A stretch of DNA of 64,000 nucleotides from Bog-756 sp050014755. Lineage in GTDB: Bacteria > Actinomycetota > Acidimicrobiia > Acidimicrobiales > RAAP-2. The translations under genes were made by a program, and so were the position numbers. Positions 33,666 through 42,757 of this stretch are shown here, piece by piece (the first letter of the stretch is position 1; each line of letters opens with the position of its first letter). The stretch lies in assembly GCA_050014755.1 (NCBI GenBank), contig JBEKCS010000007.1, positions 1-64,000 on the forward strand, read 5' to 3'. The notes under the pieces are model-generated. The model was given only the letters and a program-made list of their open reading frames with translations. It was not told where the DNA came from and searched no databases.

Positions 33666-34423
33666 TCCCCTGCCTCGACGTCGACGACGGCCGGGTGGTC
33701 AAGGGCGTGCAGTTCACCGACCTGTTCGATGCCGGCGACCCGGTCGAGTTGGCCGCCCGCTACGACCGCCAGGGAGCCGACGAGCTCGTCTTCCTCGACA
33801 TCACCGCGTCGTCGGACAACCGGCGCACCATGGTCGATGTCGTGGCCCGGACGGCCGACGAAGTGTTCATCCCCTTCACCGTCGGCGGCGGGGTCCGAGC
33901 GGTCGGCGACGCCCGGCAGCTCCTGCGGGCCGGCGCCGACAAGGTGGGCGTCAACACCGCGGCGGTCGACCGGCCCGAGCTCGTCGCCGAGCTGGCCGAC
34001 GAATTCGGCAGTCAGTGCGTGGTCGTCGCCGTCGACGCCCGACGGCGGATCGGCGGGGACGGTCCGGCTCCGGCGTGGGAGGTGTTCACCCACGGAGGGC
34101 GCACGTCCACCGGCATCGACGCCGTGGCGTGGGCCGAGCGGTGCGCAGGGTTGGGTGCGGGCGAGTTGCTGGTGACGTCGATGGACCGCGACGGAACCCG
34201 GGACGGATTCGATCTCGAGCTCACCCGACAGATCGCCGACCGGTGCCCGGTCCCCCTGGTGGCGTCGGGAGGCGTGGGCGAACTCGACCACCTGGTCGAG
34301 GGGGCCCTGCAGGGGGCGGCCGACGCCGTCCTGGCCGCATCGATCTTCCACCTCGGTGAGTTCACCATCGCCGAGGCGAAGCGGCACCTGGCCGCGGCCG
34401 GGGTCGCCGTCCGACCCGTCTGA
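33647..34423 (+). CDS. hisF: Imidazole glycerol phosphate synthase, cyclase subunit
   Basis: 258 aa TIM barrel partner of HisH, making IGP and AICAR. RVIPCLDVDDGRVVKGVQF with the catalytic Asp, ADELVFLDITASSDNR, FTVGGGVR, ADKVGVNTAAV, VVVAVDARR (catalytic Asp) and LLVTSMDRDGTRDGFDL are present. Starts inside the end of hisA, so it is probably read by coupled translation. Confidence 0.97.
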   Translation: MRTVRVIPCLDVDDGRVVKGVQFTDLFDAGDPVELAARYDRQGADELVFLDITASSDNRRTMVDVVARTADEVFIPFTVGGGVRAVGDARQLLRAGADKVGVNTAAVDRPELVAELADEFGSQCVVVAVDARRRIGGDGPAPAWEVFTHGGRTSTGIDAVAWAERCAGLGAGELLVTSMDRDGTRDGFDLELTRQIADRCPVPLVASGGVGELDHLVEGALQGAADAVLAASIFHLGEFTIAEAKRHLAAAGVAVRPV

Positions 34424-34473
34424 GGGGCGCAGTCGGCGACGGTCGCCAGGTTCGGGTCCCACCAGGCCTGCGG

Positions 34474-34479
34474 TAGCCT
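34474..34479 (+). promoter_or_regulatory. -10-like TAGCCT for the GroES-like gene
   Basis: TAGCCT in CGGTAGCCTG ends 6 nt before the GTG at 34486. It suggests the GroES-like gene has its own leaderless promoter inside the his cluster. Confidence 0.55.
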
Positions 34480-34485
34480 GCGACT

Positions 34486-34848
34486 GTGGCAACCACAACC
34501 TCGGAGGCGCCGGCGACCGGCACGGACGGCGACGACGCCAAGCTCCCGATCAACGTCCTGGCCGATCGCGTCCTGGTCCGGGTGGGTCAGGCCGAGGGCG
34601 AGCGGCGGTCCCGGGCGGGGATCCTGATTCCGGCCACCGCCCAGGTGTCGCGCCGGCTGACCTGGGCGAGGACCGTGGCCGTCGGGCCCCATGTGCGCTC
34701 GGTCAAAGTGGGGGACAACGTCCTGTTCAACCCCGAGGACCGCTTCGAGGTCGAGGTGCAGGGCGAGGAGTACGTGATCCTGCGCGAGCGCGACGTCCAT
34801 GCCGTGGCCGCCACCCGGTTCGACGGTGGCACCGGCCTCTACCTCTGA
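34486..34848 (+). CDS. GroES-like co-chaperonin domain protein
   Basis: 120 aa. The Cpn10 fold is recognisable: INVLADRVLVRV at the start, SRAGILIPATA in place of the usual GGI(V)LPDTA, TVAVGPH, VKVGDNVLFNP and YVILRERDVHAV near the end. The mobile-loop region, which contacts GroEL in true GroES, is basic and altered (GERRSRAG), and ~20 extra residues stand at the N-terminus. No groEL is adjacent. It stands between hisF and hisI with its own -10-like element. It may be a specialised or GroEL-independent paralogue. Confidence 0.75.
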   Translation: MATTTSEAPATGTDGDDAKLPINVLADRVLVRVGQAEGERRSRAGILIPATAQVSRRLTWARTVAVGPHVRSVKVGDNVLFNPEDRFEVEVQGEEYVILRERDVHAVAATRFDGGTGLYL

Positions 34849-34908
34849 CCCGGCCCGACACCGACCGATCCTGAACGACACCGATCCGGAACCACAGGGA
34901 GAAGACCC

Positions 34909-35322
34909 GTGACCGCCCCCACCCCCCAGCCCACCTACGTCGCCACTCCCGTCCCCCATTCGGCCGAGGAGTTGGAGGCCATCGCCTTCAACAGCGACGG
35001 GCTGGTGGGCGCCATCGTCCAGGACGCGTCGGACGGCTCCGTCCTGATGTTCGCCTGGATGAACGCCGAGTCACTGGCCAAGACGCTCGAGACCGGCCGC
35101 ACCTGGTTCTGGAGCCGCAGCCGCCAGGAGTTCTGGTGCAAGGGCGAGACGTCCGGCGACCGCCAGTACGTTCGCCGCGTCGCCTACGACTGCGACGGTG
35201 ACGCGCTGCTGGTCACCGTGGACCAGGAGGGTGCGGGTGCCTGCCACACCGGCCACCGCAGCTGCTTCTACCGCGCCTTCGGCGACGGCCTGGCCGCCGG
35301 CAACGACCCGTCCCGCCCGTGA
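34909..35322 (+). CDS. hisI: Phosphoribosyl-AMP cyclohydrolase
   Basis: Opens the adenine ring of PR-AMP, third step of histidine synthesis. 137 aa, monofunctional (no HisE domain). VLMFAWMNAESLAKTLETG, WFWSRSRQEFWCKGETSG, and the metal motif DCDGDALLVTVDQEG with GACHTGHRSCFYR are intact. GTG start with AGGGAGA 10 nt upstream. Its last 4 bp overlap trpE (GTGA), so the his and trp functions are translated together. Confidence 0.97.
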   Translation: MTAPTPQPTYVATPVPHSAEELEAIAFNSDGLVGAIVQDASDGSVLMFAWMNAESLAKTLETGRTWFWSRSRQEFWCKGETSGDRQYVRRVAYDCDGDALLVTVDQEGAGACHTGHRSCFYRAFGDGLAAGNDPSRP

Positions 35323-36872
35323 CCGTCCCGCTCGGCCCCGGGGCCGAAGGCTTCCGAGCCCTGGCCCGTGCCCACCGGATCGTCCCGGTCTGGCGCGAGC
35401 TGGTGGCCGACACGGTGACCCCGGTCGCCGCCTTCCTCCAGATCGTGGGGACCGGGGACACCAGCGGCTTCCTGCTCGAGTCGGTCGAGGGCGGCGAGCG
35501 CTGGGGCCGGTACTCGTTCATCGGACGAAACCCGTTGGCCACGGTCGTGACCCACGGCACCGAGGTCACGACCAGGGGTGACCTCGACCTCGACGCCCTG
35601 TGCGGGGGAGGGGTTTCCGGGTCGCACGGAGTGCTCGCCGCGCTCGAGTCGATCCTGTCGGCCGTCGACTCGCCGGACCTGCCCGACCTGCCGCCGCTCC
35701 ACGCCGGCCTGGTCGGCTACCTCGGCTACGACGTGGTCCGCGAGGTCGAGCACCTGCCGAACACACCGCCCGACGACCTGGGCCAGCCCGACGCCGTGCT
35801 GGCCGTGATCGGTCAGCTGGCCGCCTTCGACCACTGGCGCCAGCGGGTGGTGCTCATCGACAACGTGGTGATCGACCCGACCTGGACCAGCGACGACCTC
35901 GACCGGGCCCACGCCGAAGCCGAGGCCCGCCTCGACCAGCTGGCCGCCGACTGCGTCCGCCCCACGGTCGAGGCCCCCCGACTGCTCCCACCCCGCCAGG
36001 CCCCGCCGGACGACGTCACCCGGACGATGAGCGACGCCTCCTACCAGGACGCGGTCCGGGCGGCCAAGGAGCACGTCCTGGTGGGCGACATCTTCCAGGT
36101 GGTGCTGTCCCAGCGCTTCGACATCGGCGCACTCGGGGCGGACCCCTTCGACGTCTACCGGGTCCTGCGACTGGTGAACCCCAGCCCGTACCTGTACTTC
36201 CTCCGGTTTCCCGAGGTCACGGTGGTCGGTGCCTCGCCCGAGCCGATGGTCCGCTTGCGGGAGGGAACGGTGATCTCCCGCCCCATCGCCGGTTCGCGCC
36301 CCCGGGGGGCCACGCCGGAGGAGGACGCCCGCCTGGAGGGGGAGCTGGTCGAGGACCCGAAGGAGGTGGCCGAGCACGTGATGCTGATCGACCTGGCCCG
36401 CAACGACGTGGGGCGGGTGGTCCGCTTCGGTACCGAGGTGGTCGACGAGGTCATGGTGGTCGAGCGCTACAGCCACATCATGCACCTGACCTCCCAGGTG
36501 TCCGGACAGCTCGCACCGGGCAAGGGACCGATCGACGTGTTGCGGGCCACCCTGCCGGCCGGCACGCTGTCCGGGGCGCCGAAGGTGCGGGCCATGGAGA
36601 TCATCGACGACCTCGAGCCCACCAAGCGCGGCGTCTACGGCGGCGTCGTCGGGTACCTCGATTTTTCGGGCAACCTCGACACGGCCATCGCCATCCGCAC
36701 CATGACCGTCGCGCCGGACGGGCGGGCCTCGGTCCAGGCCGGCGCGGGCATCGTGGCCGACAGTGACCCGGCCACCGAGAACGAGGAGTGCGCCCACAAG
36801 GCGGCCGCGCTCCTGTCGGCGGTGGCCATGGCCCGGGCCGCGGGGTCGGCCGGGTCGGGAGGAGCTGCGTGA
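35319..36872 (+). CDS. trpE: Anthranilate synthase component I
   Basis: Chorismate plus ammonia to anthranilate, first step of tryptophan synthesis. 517 aa, GTG overlapping hisI. The N-terminal region holds the feedback motif LLES (GFLLESVEGGERWGRYSFIG). The catalytic part has HVLVGDIFQVVLSQRF, ASPEPMVRL, RPIAGSRPRG, DPKEVAEHVMLIDLARND, LTSQVSG, AGTLSGAPKVRAM and GVYGGVVGYLDFSGN. The glutaminase (trpG) and trpD are not in the window. Coupled downstream to ygfZ by GTGA. Confidence 0.96.
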   Translation: MTVPLGPGAEGFRALARAHRIVPVWRELVADTVTPVAAFLQIVGTGDTSGFLLESVEGGERWGRYSFIGRNPLATVVTHGTEVTTRGDLDLDALCGGGVSGSHGVLAALESILSAVDSPDLPDLPPLHAGLVGYLGYDVVREVEHLPNTPPDDLGQPDAVLAVIGQLAAFDHWRQRVVLIDNVVIDPTWTSDDLDRAHAEAEARLDQLAADCVRPTVEAPRLLPPRQAPPDDVTRTMSDASYQDAVRAAKEHVLVGDIFQVVLSQRFDIGALGADPFDVYRVLRLVNPSPYLYFLRFPEVTVVGASPEPMVRLREGTVISRPIAGSRPRGATPEEDARLEGELVEDPKEVAEHVMLIDLARNDVGRVVRFGTEVVDEVMVVERYSHIMHLTSQVSGQLAPGKGPIDVLRATLPAGTLSGAPKVRAMEIIDDLEPTKRGVYGGVVGYLDFSGNLDTAIAIRTMTVAPDGRASVQAGAGIVADSDPATENEECAHKAAALLSAVAMARAAGSAGSGGAA

Positions 36873-37831
36873 GCCACTGGACGGCGGTGGCGCCCGACGA
36901 CGGCTACGGGGCGCTGCAGTCGGGACTCGGTGCCCGGATGGTCGACCGGGACGTCTTGTCCGTCTCCGGACCCGATGCGCGAAGTTACCTGCAGGGGCAG
37001 TGCAGTCAGGACCTCGACCCGTTGGGCGTCGGTGAGTCGGTCGAGTCACTCATCCTCAGTCCCCAGGGCAAGATCGACGCCTACGTGCGGATCAGCCGCA
37101 CCGGCGAGGACCGCTACGTGCTGGACATGGACGCCGGTTGCGGCGACGACGCCCGGGCGCGACTCGAGCGCTTCCGTCTGCGCACCAAGGTGGCCATCGA
37201 GCCGTTGGAGTGGGCGTGCCTCTCGGTGCGCGGCCCCGAGGCCGCGGGTGTCGCCGCGGGCGTGGCCGTCACCGAGCTCGTCCTTCCGGTGGTGTGGACG
37301 GGTTGGTCGGGCACGGACCTGCTCGGGCCACGTCCCGCAGACGACCCGGACCTGGTCTCGTGGATGCCGGCCGGTGCCGTGCGGTGCGGCGTGGAGGCGT
37401 GGGAGTCGGCGCGCATCGCCGCGGGGGTGCCGGTCGGCGGCCGCGAGGTGACCGGGTCGACCATCGCCGCCGAGGTCGGGCTGGTCGACCGGACCGTCTC
37501 GTTCACCAAGGGCTGCTTCACCGGTCAGGAATTGGTGGCCCGGCTCGACGCCCGCGGGTCGAAGGTGGCGCGTTCGCTGTCCGGGGTGGTGGTGCCCGAC
37601 GGCCCACGTCCACCCGTGGGGTCGGCCGTGTGGACGGCCGACGGCGAGCACGAGGTCGGGACACTCTCATCGTTGGCGCGGTCGCCCGGGACGGGCGTCT
37701 TCGTCGGACTGGCCACGCTCCATCGGCGGGTGATCCCGCCCGCGGCCGTCGTGGTCCGGTGGAACGCCGACGGCACGGAGGTCGAGGTGGCGGCCGACGC
37801 CAGGCCCCTGCCGCTCGCTCCGGGGACCTGA
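36869..37831 (+). CDS. ygfZ: YgfZ/GcvT-like folate-binding protein (Fe-S cluster repair)
   Basis: 320 aa from the GTG overlapping trpE. The diagnostic K-G-C-[YF]-x-G-Q-E motif is present (FTKGCFTGQELVARL), as are RSYLQGQCSQDL and LILSPQGKIDAYV. YgfZ (IBA57 in mitochondria) binds tetrahydrofolate and supports assembly or repair of some [4Fe-4S] enzymes. Why it is coupled to trpE is unclear; it may simply be a conserved operon end. Confidence 0.92.
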   Translation: MSHWTAVAPDDGYGALQSGLGARMVDRDVLSVSGPDARSYLQGQCSQDLDPLGVGESVESLILSPQGKIDAYVRISRTGEDRYVLDMDAGCGDDARARLERFRLRTKVAIEPLEWACLSVRGPEAAGVAAGVAVTELVLPVVWTGWSGTDLLGPRPADDPDLVSWMPAGAVRCGVEAWESARIAAGVPVGGREVTGSTIAAEVGLVDRTVSFTKGCFTGQELVARLDARGSKVARSLSGVVVPDGPRPPVGSAVWTADGEHEVGTLSSLARSPGTGVFVGLATLHRRVIPPAAVVVRWNADGTEVEVAADARPLPLAPGT

Positions 37832-37930
37832 ACGCGCGAGGGGCGGTCGGCGGGGCGCGATACTTTCCCCGCAGACGGGCACCGACCGGTGGACGACCGT
37901 GATGGCGCCCGAACGAGTGGGGGAGAGCAG

Positions 37931-39091
37931 ATGACGACCGACGCACCATCGGGCCAGGCCGCGGCCGCAGAAGCCGAGCACATCACCACGTCGACCCGCG
38001 ACCCCGGTGAGATGCGGGTCCGGTTCGAACAGTGGCTGCGGGTCACGTTGCCGGAAGGCAACGACGCCGAAGTGATCGAACTGACCAGCCCAGCCAGCAA
38101 CGGCATGTCCTCGGAGACGCTGTTGGTGACCGCCCGCTGGTGCGAAGACACTGGCACCGTCGAGCGCCGCCTGGTGGCGCGGGTCGAACCGCCGGCGACC
38201 GACTACCCGGTGTTCACCACCTACGACCTCGACATGCAGTTCCAGGTCATGCGCCTGGTGTCGGCCCACACCGACGTGCCCGTGCCCCGAACCCACTGGT
38301 ACGAGCCGGACCCGTCGGTGCTCGGCGGCGCGTTCTTCGTCATGGACCAGGTCGACGGGATGGTGCCGCCCGACGTGCTCCCGTACACGTTCGGCGACAA
38401 CTGGGTGCACGACGGCACCGAGGAGGCGAGGCGGACCATCCAGGAGTCGGCCATACGGGCCGCGGCCGGAATCCACTCCATCACCCCGGACCGCCACGAC
38501 CTGTCATTCCTCCAGTTCGACCAGCCGGGATCGACGGCCCTCGAGCGCAATCTCAACCAGTGGAAGGCGTACAAGGAGTGGGTCGTGCAGGACGATCGGT
38601 CGCCGCTGCTCGACGAGTGCTTCGACTGGCTCACCGCCAACATGCCGACCGACGTGAGCGCCGACGCCCTGTCGTGGGGCGACGGGCGGATCGGCAACAT
38701 GATGTTCCGGGACAACGAGGTGGTCGCCGTACTCGACTGGGAGATGGCAGGCGTGGCCCCACCCGAGGTGGATCTGGGGTGGATGTGCTACCTCCATCTG
38801 TTCTTCCAGGACCTCGCCGTCCAGCTCGGCGTCCCCGGGCTGCCCGACATGTTCCGCCCGGTCGACGTGCGCGCCGCCTACACCGCGGCCTCCGGCCATC
38901 CGATCGGGGACCTCACCTGGCACATCGCCTACGCGGCCATGCGGCACGGGGCGATCATGCGTCGGGTGACCGAGCGGTCGATCTTCTTCGGGGAGGTGGA
39001 ACGGCCCGCCGATATCGACGACCTGATCATGCACCGGGCGACCTTGGTCGGCATGCTCGACGGCACGTACTGGGAGGGCGTCGCTCTCTGA
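37931..39091 (+). CDS. Aminoglycoside-phosphotransferase-fold (APH) kinase-like protein
   Basis: 386 aa. ATG at 37931 chosen because GGGGGAGAG lies 5-8 nt before it; a TACTTT hexamer at 37861-37866 may be its -10. The APH catalytic region is visible: LSWGDGRIGNMMFRDNEVVAVLDWEMAGVAPPEVDLGW, with Asp of the HGD-type loop (here WGD) and the DW metal site. Related proteins include ACAD10-like kinases beside acyl-CoA enzymes. The usual catalytic-loop H is W here, so kinase activity is uncertain. Single gene. Confidence 0.85.
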   Translation: MTTDAPSGQAAAAEAEHITTSTRDPGEMRVRFEQWLRVTLPEGNDAEVIELTSPASNGMSSETLLVTARWCEDTGTVERRLVARVEPPATDYPVFTTYDLDMQFQVMRLVSAHTDVPVPRTHWYEPDPSVLGGAFFVMDQVDGMVPPDVLPYTFGDNWVHDGTEEARRTIQESAIRAAAGIHSITPDRHDLSFLQFDQPGSTALERNLNQWKAYKEWVVQDDRSPLLDECFDWLTANMPTDVSADALSWGDGRIGNMMFRDNEVVAVLDWEMAGVAPPEVDLGWMCYLHLFFQDLAVQLGVPGLPDMFRPVDVRAAYTAASGHPIGDLTWHIAYAAMRHGAIMRRVTERSIFFGEVERPADIDDLIMHRATLVGMLDGTYWEGVAL

Positions 39092-39252
39092 GATGCCGGG
39101 TGGTGGGGGAGGGAACTCTTCTCCCTTGCCATCGGCCGATCTTCAGGCGGCTGATCCACCGCGCTATCGGGGTCGCCTTCTCACTCGTGATGCTGTGGGG
39201 AACTACCGAGCGTCGCTGAACGAGGCACGTCGAGATGTGTGGACATCCGTTG

Positions 39253-40362
39253 TCAGTCACGGTCGTCACCTTGCTCGGCCATCCCCGAGAGCCCGAGCTC
39301 GCCGTCCGACGAATCGACCTCCCCTCGTCCTGCGAGCCACGCTCGCCCCCACGAGCGGAACGGAACCTCGGCGAAGCGGTAGGAGATGGCGACAACGGCA
39401 CCGATCACCACCACGTCAACCGGGAGTGCTTCGTGGAGCTTCAGATGAGTGACCTGTGGCACCAGGATCAAGAGGGTCAGCCCGTAGAGGTAGATCCCGT
39501 ATGAACGAACGCCGAGCCAACGGGGTATGGGGCTGGCCAGCACTCGGGATGCAAGCGATTCCGAGTTGAGTGTGCAATGGAGCAGCAGGCCGACGGCAGC
39601 CACATAGACCAGGAGATCGAGAGCATCGCCCTTCGCTCCCAGAGGATTGACCAGGAAGGCGGGCACGATGAGAAGGAGACAGGCGAGCGCAAGTCGGTTG
39701 TCCCGGAGCACGTGCGTGAATCGGCTCGTCCTCCGGGATTGGAGAGACCAGCAGGCAGCCCAGCAGCCCAGAGCAATCGGAACCAAGTGCCCAGATGGCA
39801 GCGAGTAGTTCCCAACCGTGAGCCAGATCGCCAGGGAACAACCGATGAACCCAATCAAGGTACGGCGCAGCCCCGTCGGCGTGAGGCGGCCCAAAGCAAT
39901 GGCGAAGAGGAAGGGCCATATCATGTAGAACTGCTCCTCGACAGAAAGCGACCACGACTGGTAGTAGCTGGTGCCGAGTTTGTTGGTGAACGCGGCCAGG
40001 AAGTCATTGAAGTAGAAGAGCGCACCAGTCGTGCTGATGGGGATCGTCGAGGCCTGGTGGGTGAGAAGGGCGGTCGGGCCTGCAATCAGTGCAAGCCACA
40101 GAAACAGTGCTGGCGCCAGTCGGAAGAACCGGCGCCAGTAGAACGCTGCATAGTCGACCCTGCCTCGTCCTCGGCGCTCCCGGAGCAGAATGCTCGTGAC
40201 CAGATAGGCCGACAGGATGAAGAAGACATCGACCCCCAGGAAGCCGCCGGGGAAATAGTGGTTGTCTGCATGGAGGAGAAAGACGGCTCCGATCGCGAGG
40301 GCCCTGATCCCGTCGAGGGAATCGAGATGCCCGACGGGCGTGCCAGCGCGATCCCACCTCAT
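39253..40362 (-). CDS. Acyltransferase 3 (OafA-type) membrane protein
   Basis: 369 aa, about ten helices. Acyltransferase 3 features: LDSLDGIRALAIGAVFLLHA with the catalytic-type His, GGFLGVDVFFILSAYLVTSILL, FYWRRFFRLAPAL and YYQSWSLSVEEQFYMIWP. Such proteins acetylate extracellular polysaccharide, lipid or peptidoglycan. The soluble SGNH domain of longer homologues is absent. GC content of the gene is clearly lower than in the his/trp operons. It diverges from a polysaccharide-synthase-like gene, its possible partner (inference). Confidence 0.9.
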   Translation of the reverse strand: MRWDRAGTPVGHLDSLDGIRALAIGAVFLLHADNHYFPGGFLGVDVFFILSAYLVTSILLRERRGRGRVDYAAFYWRRFFRLAPALFLWLALIAGPTALLTHQASTIPISTTGALFYFNDFLAAFTNKLGTSYYQSWSLSVEEQFYMIWPFLFAIALGRLTPTGLRRTLIGFIGCSLAIWLTVGNYSLPSGHLVPIALGCWAACWSLQSRRTSRFTHVLRDNRLALACLLLIVPAFLVNPLGAKGDALDLLVYVAAVGLLLHCTLNSESLASRVLASPIPRWLGVRSYGIYLYGLTLLILVPQVTHLKLHEALPVDVVVIGAVVAISYRFAEVPFRSWGRAWLAGRGEVDSSDGELGLSGMAEQGDDRD

Positions 40363-40682
40363 GAATTGCTCCCACTCACGCCTCCGACCGGCCGTGTGCC
40401 CAGCGGGAGCCGCACGAATGTGTACACGTGCCAGTGATGATCATTCAAGCAGAACCAAGATGCACCAGTCACTTCCGCGCGCCTTGCGATTGACAATCCA
40501 GGTGTCGCGTCCTGTCAGCTGCACGATCCGGTGACAGGTCGGGTTGGGCCGCCTCCAGCGCAGTGAATCGCCCCGAGCGCCGGGAGAGCAAGGCTCTCGC
40601 TCACTCCGTCAGAACCGACCGACGCCCAGCGAGGCGGTCCGTGACCAGGTAATCGACGCGCCATAGGCCCACCTATGGTCCG
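40363..40682. other. 320-bp divergent intergenic region
   Basis: Lies between the divergent acyltransferase and glycosyltransferase genes. No gene is supported. It contains a GAGAGC-aag-GCTCTC hairpin near 40590-40605 and a perfect inverted repeat directly before the glycosyltransferase start (listed separately). Confidence 0.6.
40661..40678 (+). promoter_or_regulatory. Inverted repeat CCATAGG-ccca-CCTATGG just upstream of the PilZ glycosyltransferase
   Basis: Perfect 7-bp dyad with 4-nt spacer ending 4 nt before the ATG at 40683. It could be an operator. If transcribed, it could be a hairpin that hides the start region. Confidence 0.5.
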
Positions 40683-42656
40683 ATGAGGTGGCTCGCGGAC
40701 CGACTCAAGCTACGACCTCCGTCGGACGATTTACGTCCCATGGATCAGGTCGTCGAGTCGACATCCTCCTCGCAGAGTGACCATGACGGTATCCGACGCG
40801 CCGTCGCGACCATTGCCCTGACGGCCGGATTCAGTTATCTCATCTGGCGCCTCTTCGACACATGGAAGGGGACCAACCCCATTCTCTTCTCGGTGCTTTT
40901 CGGCTGCGAGCTGTTCGGTTGGACGGTGCTCGCGTCCTTTACCTTCCTCGCGTGGCGGATCCCACGGCGGTCCCGCCCGCCGATCGGCCATAATCCGACC
41001 GTCGGGGTGTTCGTGTGCACCTACGACGAAGGGCTCCACGTACTCGAGGCAACCCTGGTCGGTTGCAACGGAATCACGTATCCGCACACGACGTACGTCC
41101 TCGACGATGGGCGTCGTGACGAAGTGAGAGATCTGGCCGCCCGGTTCGGCGTCGCCTATGTGACCCGCTCCGACAACCGGCATGCCAAGGCTGGGAACAT
41201 CAACAACGCCCTTGGCTGCACCGAAGGGGACCTCCTGCTCATCCTCGATGCCGACCACGTTCCACAGCCCGACATCCTCGATGCCACCGTGGGCTACTTC
41301 GACGACCCGTCGGTTGCGCTGGTCCAGACCCCCCACGACTTCGGCAACCACGATTCATTCCAGCATTTCGCCACCGGGCGTCACGACCAGAGCATGTTCT
41401 TCGAGGTGATCATGCCGGGAAAGGACCGCCACAACGGTGCGTTCTGGTGTGGATCGGCGGCAGTCATCCGTCGACGGGCGCTGGAGGACATCGGAGGGAT
41501 CGCCACCGACACCGTCGCCGAGGACTTCCACACCACGATCCGGATGCACGGCCGTGGATGGACCACTCGCTACCACGACGAGACGCTGGTGCAGGGGCTG
41601 GCACCGCATGATCTGGCGTCCTTCCTGCTCCAGCGGGACCGGTGGGCACGCGGGAACCTCGCGGTTCTCCGAACACCCGAGAACCCGGTCCTCGCGCCGC
41701 ATCTCACCTTGAAGCAGCGGGTGAGCTACCTCTCGTCCCTGCTCGCGTACTTCGTCCCGCTCCAGCGGCTTCTGATGGTCGCCGTGCTCACGACGATGCT
41801 CGTGGGTGGCCTTCTGCCAGTTCGCGCTCCGGCCTGGCAATTCGTCGCGTTCTGGCTTCCGTGGATGGCTCTCGACATCGCGGCCGGCACGCTGTTGTCG
41901 CGCGGTCAGATCAGCCTGCTGGACGGCTCGTACATGCTTCTGCTCACGACCGAGATCTACAGTCGCGCGGTCTTCGGGCTCGTTCGCCCGTTTCGCGTCG
42001 CCTTCAAGGTGACCCCGAAGGACGGAATCGACGAAGGAGGATGGTCGGCGGCGAGCCAGCTCCGGCTCGTTCTGGTGATCGAGGGCCTCCTCGGCGTCGC
42101 GGTGGTCATGCGGGCTCTCGCCCTAGCAGGCCTGCTTGCGCTGCCGCCGTTGGGCCCCCTGGCGGTCGCTCTGGGGCTGTCCTTCGCTGCATGGGAACTC
42201 GCGCTCATCGCGTCGGCGCTCTGGCGGGTGACGCGACGTCGGCAGGTACGCCACCAGTTCCGGGTCAAAGTGGAGATCGCGGCAACGATGAGCGGATCCG
42301 TCGTGCGGATCGCAGACCTGACGCCGAGCGGCGCCGCCATCATCACGCCTCGCCCGCTGAGTATCGGTGACGAGGTTCCCCTCCAGTTGGAGCTGCCCCG
42401 CCTGGATGGTGGAACCAGGACGGTCCGGGCCGATTTCACGGCCCGGTCGTGCCGAACCCAGGACGACCAATCCTGGCGCGTCGGCGGGACGCTGGCACCC
42501 GAGAGGCCGGAGGACGGTCTCGCGTTGATCGAGCACTGCCACGTGGTGAGCTCCCGGGCACGGCTGACGGAGTCAGGCCGCCTCGATCCTGATGCGGCGA
42601 CGAACCTCGTGACGGTCGAAGACGATCATGAGATGGGACACGTTGCCGACCTTTGA
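40683..42656 (+). CDS. Cellulose-synthase-like GT2 glycosyltransferase with C-terminal PilZ domain
   Basis: 657 aa membrane enzyme of BcsA type. Two N-terminal helices (about 40-95), a GT2 core with D141-D142, DAD at 189-191, the TED-like VAED (E280-D281) and QRDRW (317-321), then about six helices. PilZ follows at about 520-620. The c-di-GMP motifs RxxxR (R523, R527) and DxTxxG (D545-G550) are both intact, so polysaccharide synthesis is probably switched on by c-di-GMP. No bcsB partner is adjacent. The ATG at 40740 is an alternative start. Lower GC than the core operons. Confidence 0.92.
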   Translation: MRWLADRLKLRPPSDDLRPMDQVVESTSSSQSDHDGIRRAVATIALTAGFSYLIWRLFDTWKGTNPILFSVLFGCELFGWTVLASFTFLAWRIPRRSRPPIGHNPTVGVFVCTYDEGLHVLEATLVGCNGITYPHTTYVLDDGRRDEVRDLAARFGVAYVTRSDNRHAKAGNINNALGCTEGDLLLILDADHVPQPDILDATVGYFDDPSVALVQTPHDFGNHDSFQHFATGRHDQSMFFEVIMPGKDRHNGAFWCGSAAVIRRRALEDIGGIATDTVAEDFHTTIRMHGRGWTTRYHDETLVQGLAPHDLASFLLQRDRWARGNLAVLRTPENPVLAPHLTLKQRVSYLSSLLAYFVPLQRLLMVAVLTTMLVGGLLPVRAPAWQFVAFWLPWMALDIAAGTLLSRGQISLLDGSYMLLLTTEIYSRAVFGLVRPFRVAFKVTPKDGIDEGGWSAASQLRLVLVIEGLLGVAVVMRALALAGLLALPPLGPLAVALGLSFAAWELALIASALWRVTRRRQVRHQFRVKVEIAATMSGSVVRIADLTPSGAAIITPRPLSIGDEVPLQLELPRLDGGTRTVRADFTARSCRTQDDQSWRVGGTLAPERPEDGLALIEHCHVVSSRARLTESGRLDPDAATNLVTVEDDHEMGHVADL

Positions 42657-42757
42657 CGGGTCGATTCCTGGGTGCCGTCGTGATTGTCGGAAGCATCGGA
42701 CAGGCCCTTGACCTAACGTGGTCCGGGGAAAGCATTGCCTGCTCGCAGGAGGTATCC

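Noticed and set aside
39107..39125. Terminator after the APH-like gene
   Set aside because: Only a 5-bp stem with a 9-nt loop; too weak to claim.
39093..39452. Plus-strand frame of 119 codons overlapping the acyltransferase
   Set aside because: Its second half is antisense to conserved acyltransferase codons and its composition is Arg/Pro-rich; only a shadow.
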